5,486 nucleotides of DNA from Stenotrophomonas sp. GTDB taxonomy: Bacteria > Pseudomonadota > Gammaproteobacteria > Xanthomonadales > Xanthomonadaceae. Below are positions 5,388-5,486 of the stretch, in pieces. The position numbers and the translations under genes were made by a program. How positions within the stretch are numbered: position 1 is the first letter of the stretch; the number at the start of each line of letters is the position of its first letter. Where the stretch lies: positions 1-5,486 of the forward strand of contig QFOV01000225.1 of the NCBI GenBank assembly GCA_003248565.1, written 5' to 3'. The notes beneath the pieces are model-generated. The model ran no database searches. It was not told the origin of the DNA and saw only the letters and a list, made by a program, of their open reading frames with translations.

Positions 5388-5486
5388 GGGTTCACCCCCG
5401 ATTTCACGGACACTTACAAGAAGGCCGATACAGGCCATGAGGAGTGTTCATGTCAAAGCGTCGTAAGTTCAGTGCCGAGTTCAAGC
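5388..5486 (+). mobile_element. IS3-family insertion sequence, left end (continues beyond window)
   Basis: The call rests on the start of an IS3-type OrfA at 5450 and on the sequence before it. GGTTCACCCCCGATTTCACG (5390-5409) followed by GACAC resembles the terminal repeats of IS3-family elements, which often contain a CCCCCGATTT...GGACAC core. The exact outer base is uncertain because the right terminal repeat and target duplication lie outside the window. The element abuts the end of the hexamer array. Confidence 0.7.
5450..5486 (+). CDS. IS3-family transposase OrfA, first 12 codons (3' end outside window)
   Basis: The ATG at 5450 opens MSKRRKFSAEFK, a typical N-terminus of IS3-family OrfA proteins. 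These are small helix-turn-helix proteins that bind the element's ends and are fused to the OrfB DDE catalytic part by programmed frameshifting. A good ribosome site AGGAG (5440-5444) lies five bases upstream. Only 12 codons are visible, so whether the element is complete or functional cannot be judged. The short match is distinctive, but the subgroup cannot be assigned. Confidence 0.8.
   Translation, partial: MSKRRKFSAEFK

Noticed and set aside
5024..5440. 138-codon frame of Lys-Pro, Lys-Leu and Arg-Leu repeats
   Set aside because: It starts at a TTG inside the inverted-repeat element without a ribosome site, and consists almost wholly of the tandem array. It also runs into the IS end, so it is not a credible gene.

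Overview
The window looks like chromosomal DNA of a high-GC gammaproteobacterium of the Xanthomonadaceae, most likely Stenotrophomonas. The evidence is the protein content, two clear copies of the GTAG-headed hairpin repeat typical of Stenotrophomonas maltophilia (SMAG/REP type), and the CCCTCTCCCG-type intergenic inverted repeats. The genus is inferred from repeats and general protein resemblance, not from a database search.

Layout, left to right. Bases 1-592 hold the C-terminal 196 codons of adenylosuccinate synthetase (purA), followed by a strong 11-bp terminator-type hairpin. Bases 593-842 hold no gene but carry a cluster of SMAG-like repeats: two clear tandem copies flanked by two degraded copies in the opposite orientation. 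A small gene of unknown function (136 aa, minus strand, 843-1253) converges on purA; its stop codon lies inside one of the degraded repeats. Divergent from it is a 243-aa transcription regulator with an N-terminal PAS domain and a C-terminal AraC helix-turn-helix domain (1424-2155). After 86 bases comes a large exported M1-family zinc aminopeptidase (2242-4905, 887 aa) with an intact catalytic site.

The 544 bases after the aminopeptidase (4906-5449) contain no credible gene. They hold a possible terminator, a composite inverted-repeat element (4941-5054), a striking 54-unit hexanucleotide tandem array (5059-5382), and the left end of an IS3-family insertion sequence. The first 12 codons of its OrfA run off the window.

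The regulator and aminopeptidase are adjacent and on one strand, so the PAS-AraC protein may control or be co-transcribed with the aminopeptidase; this is inference. purA is an ordinary housekeeping gene. I see no evidence of a new multi-gene system. The most unusual material is the hexamer array with its internal variant zones, the CXXC motif in the regulator's PAS domain, and the repeat cluster that has reached the 3' end of the unknown gene.
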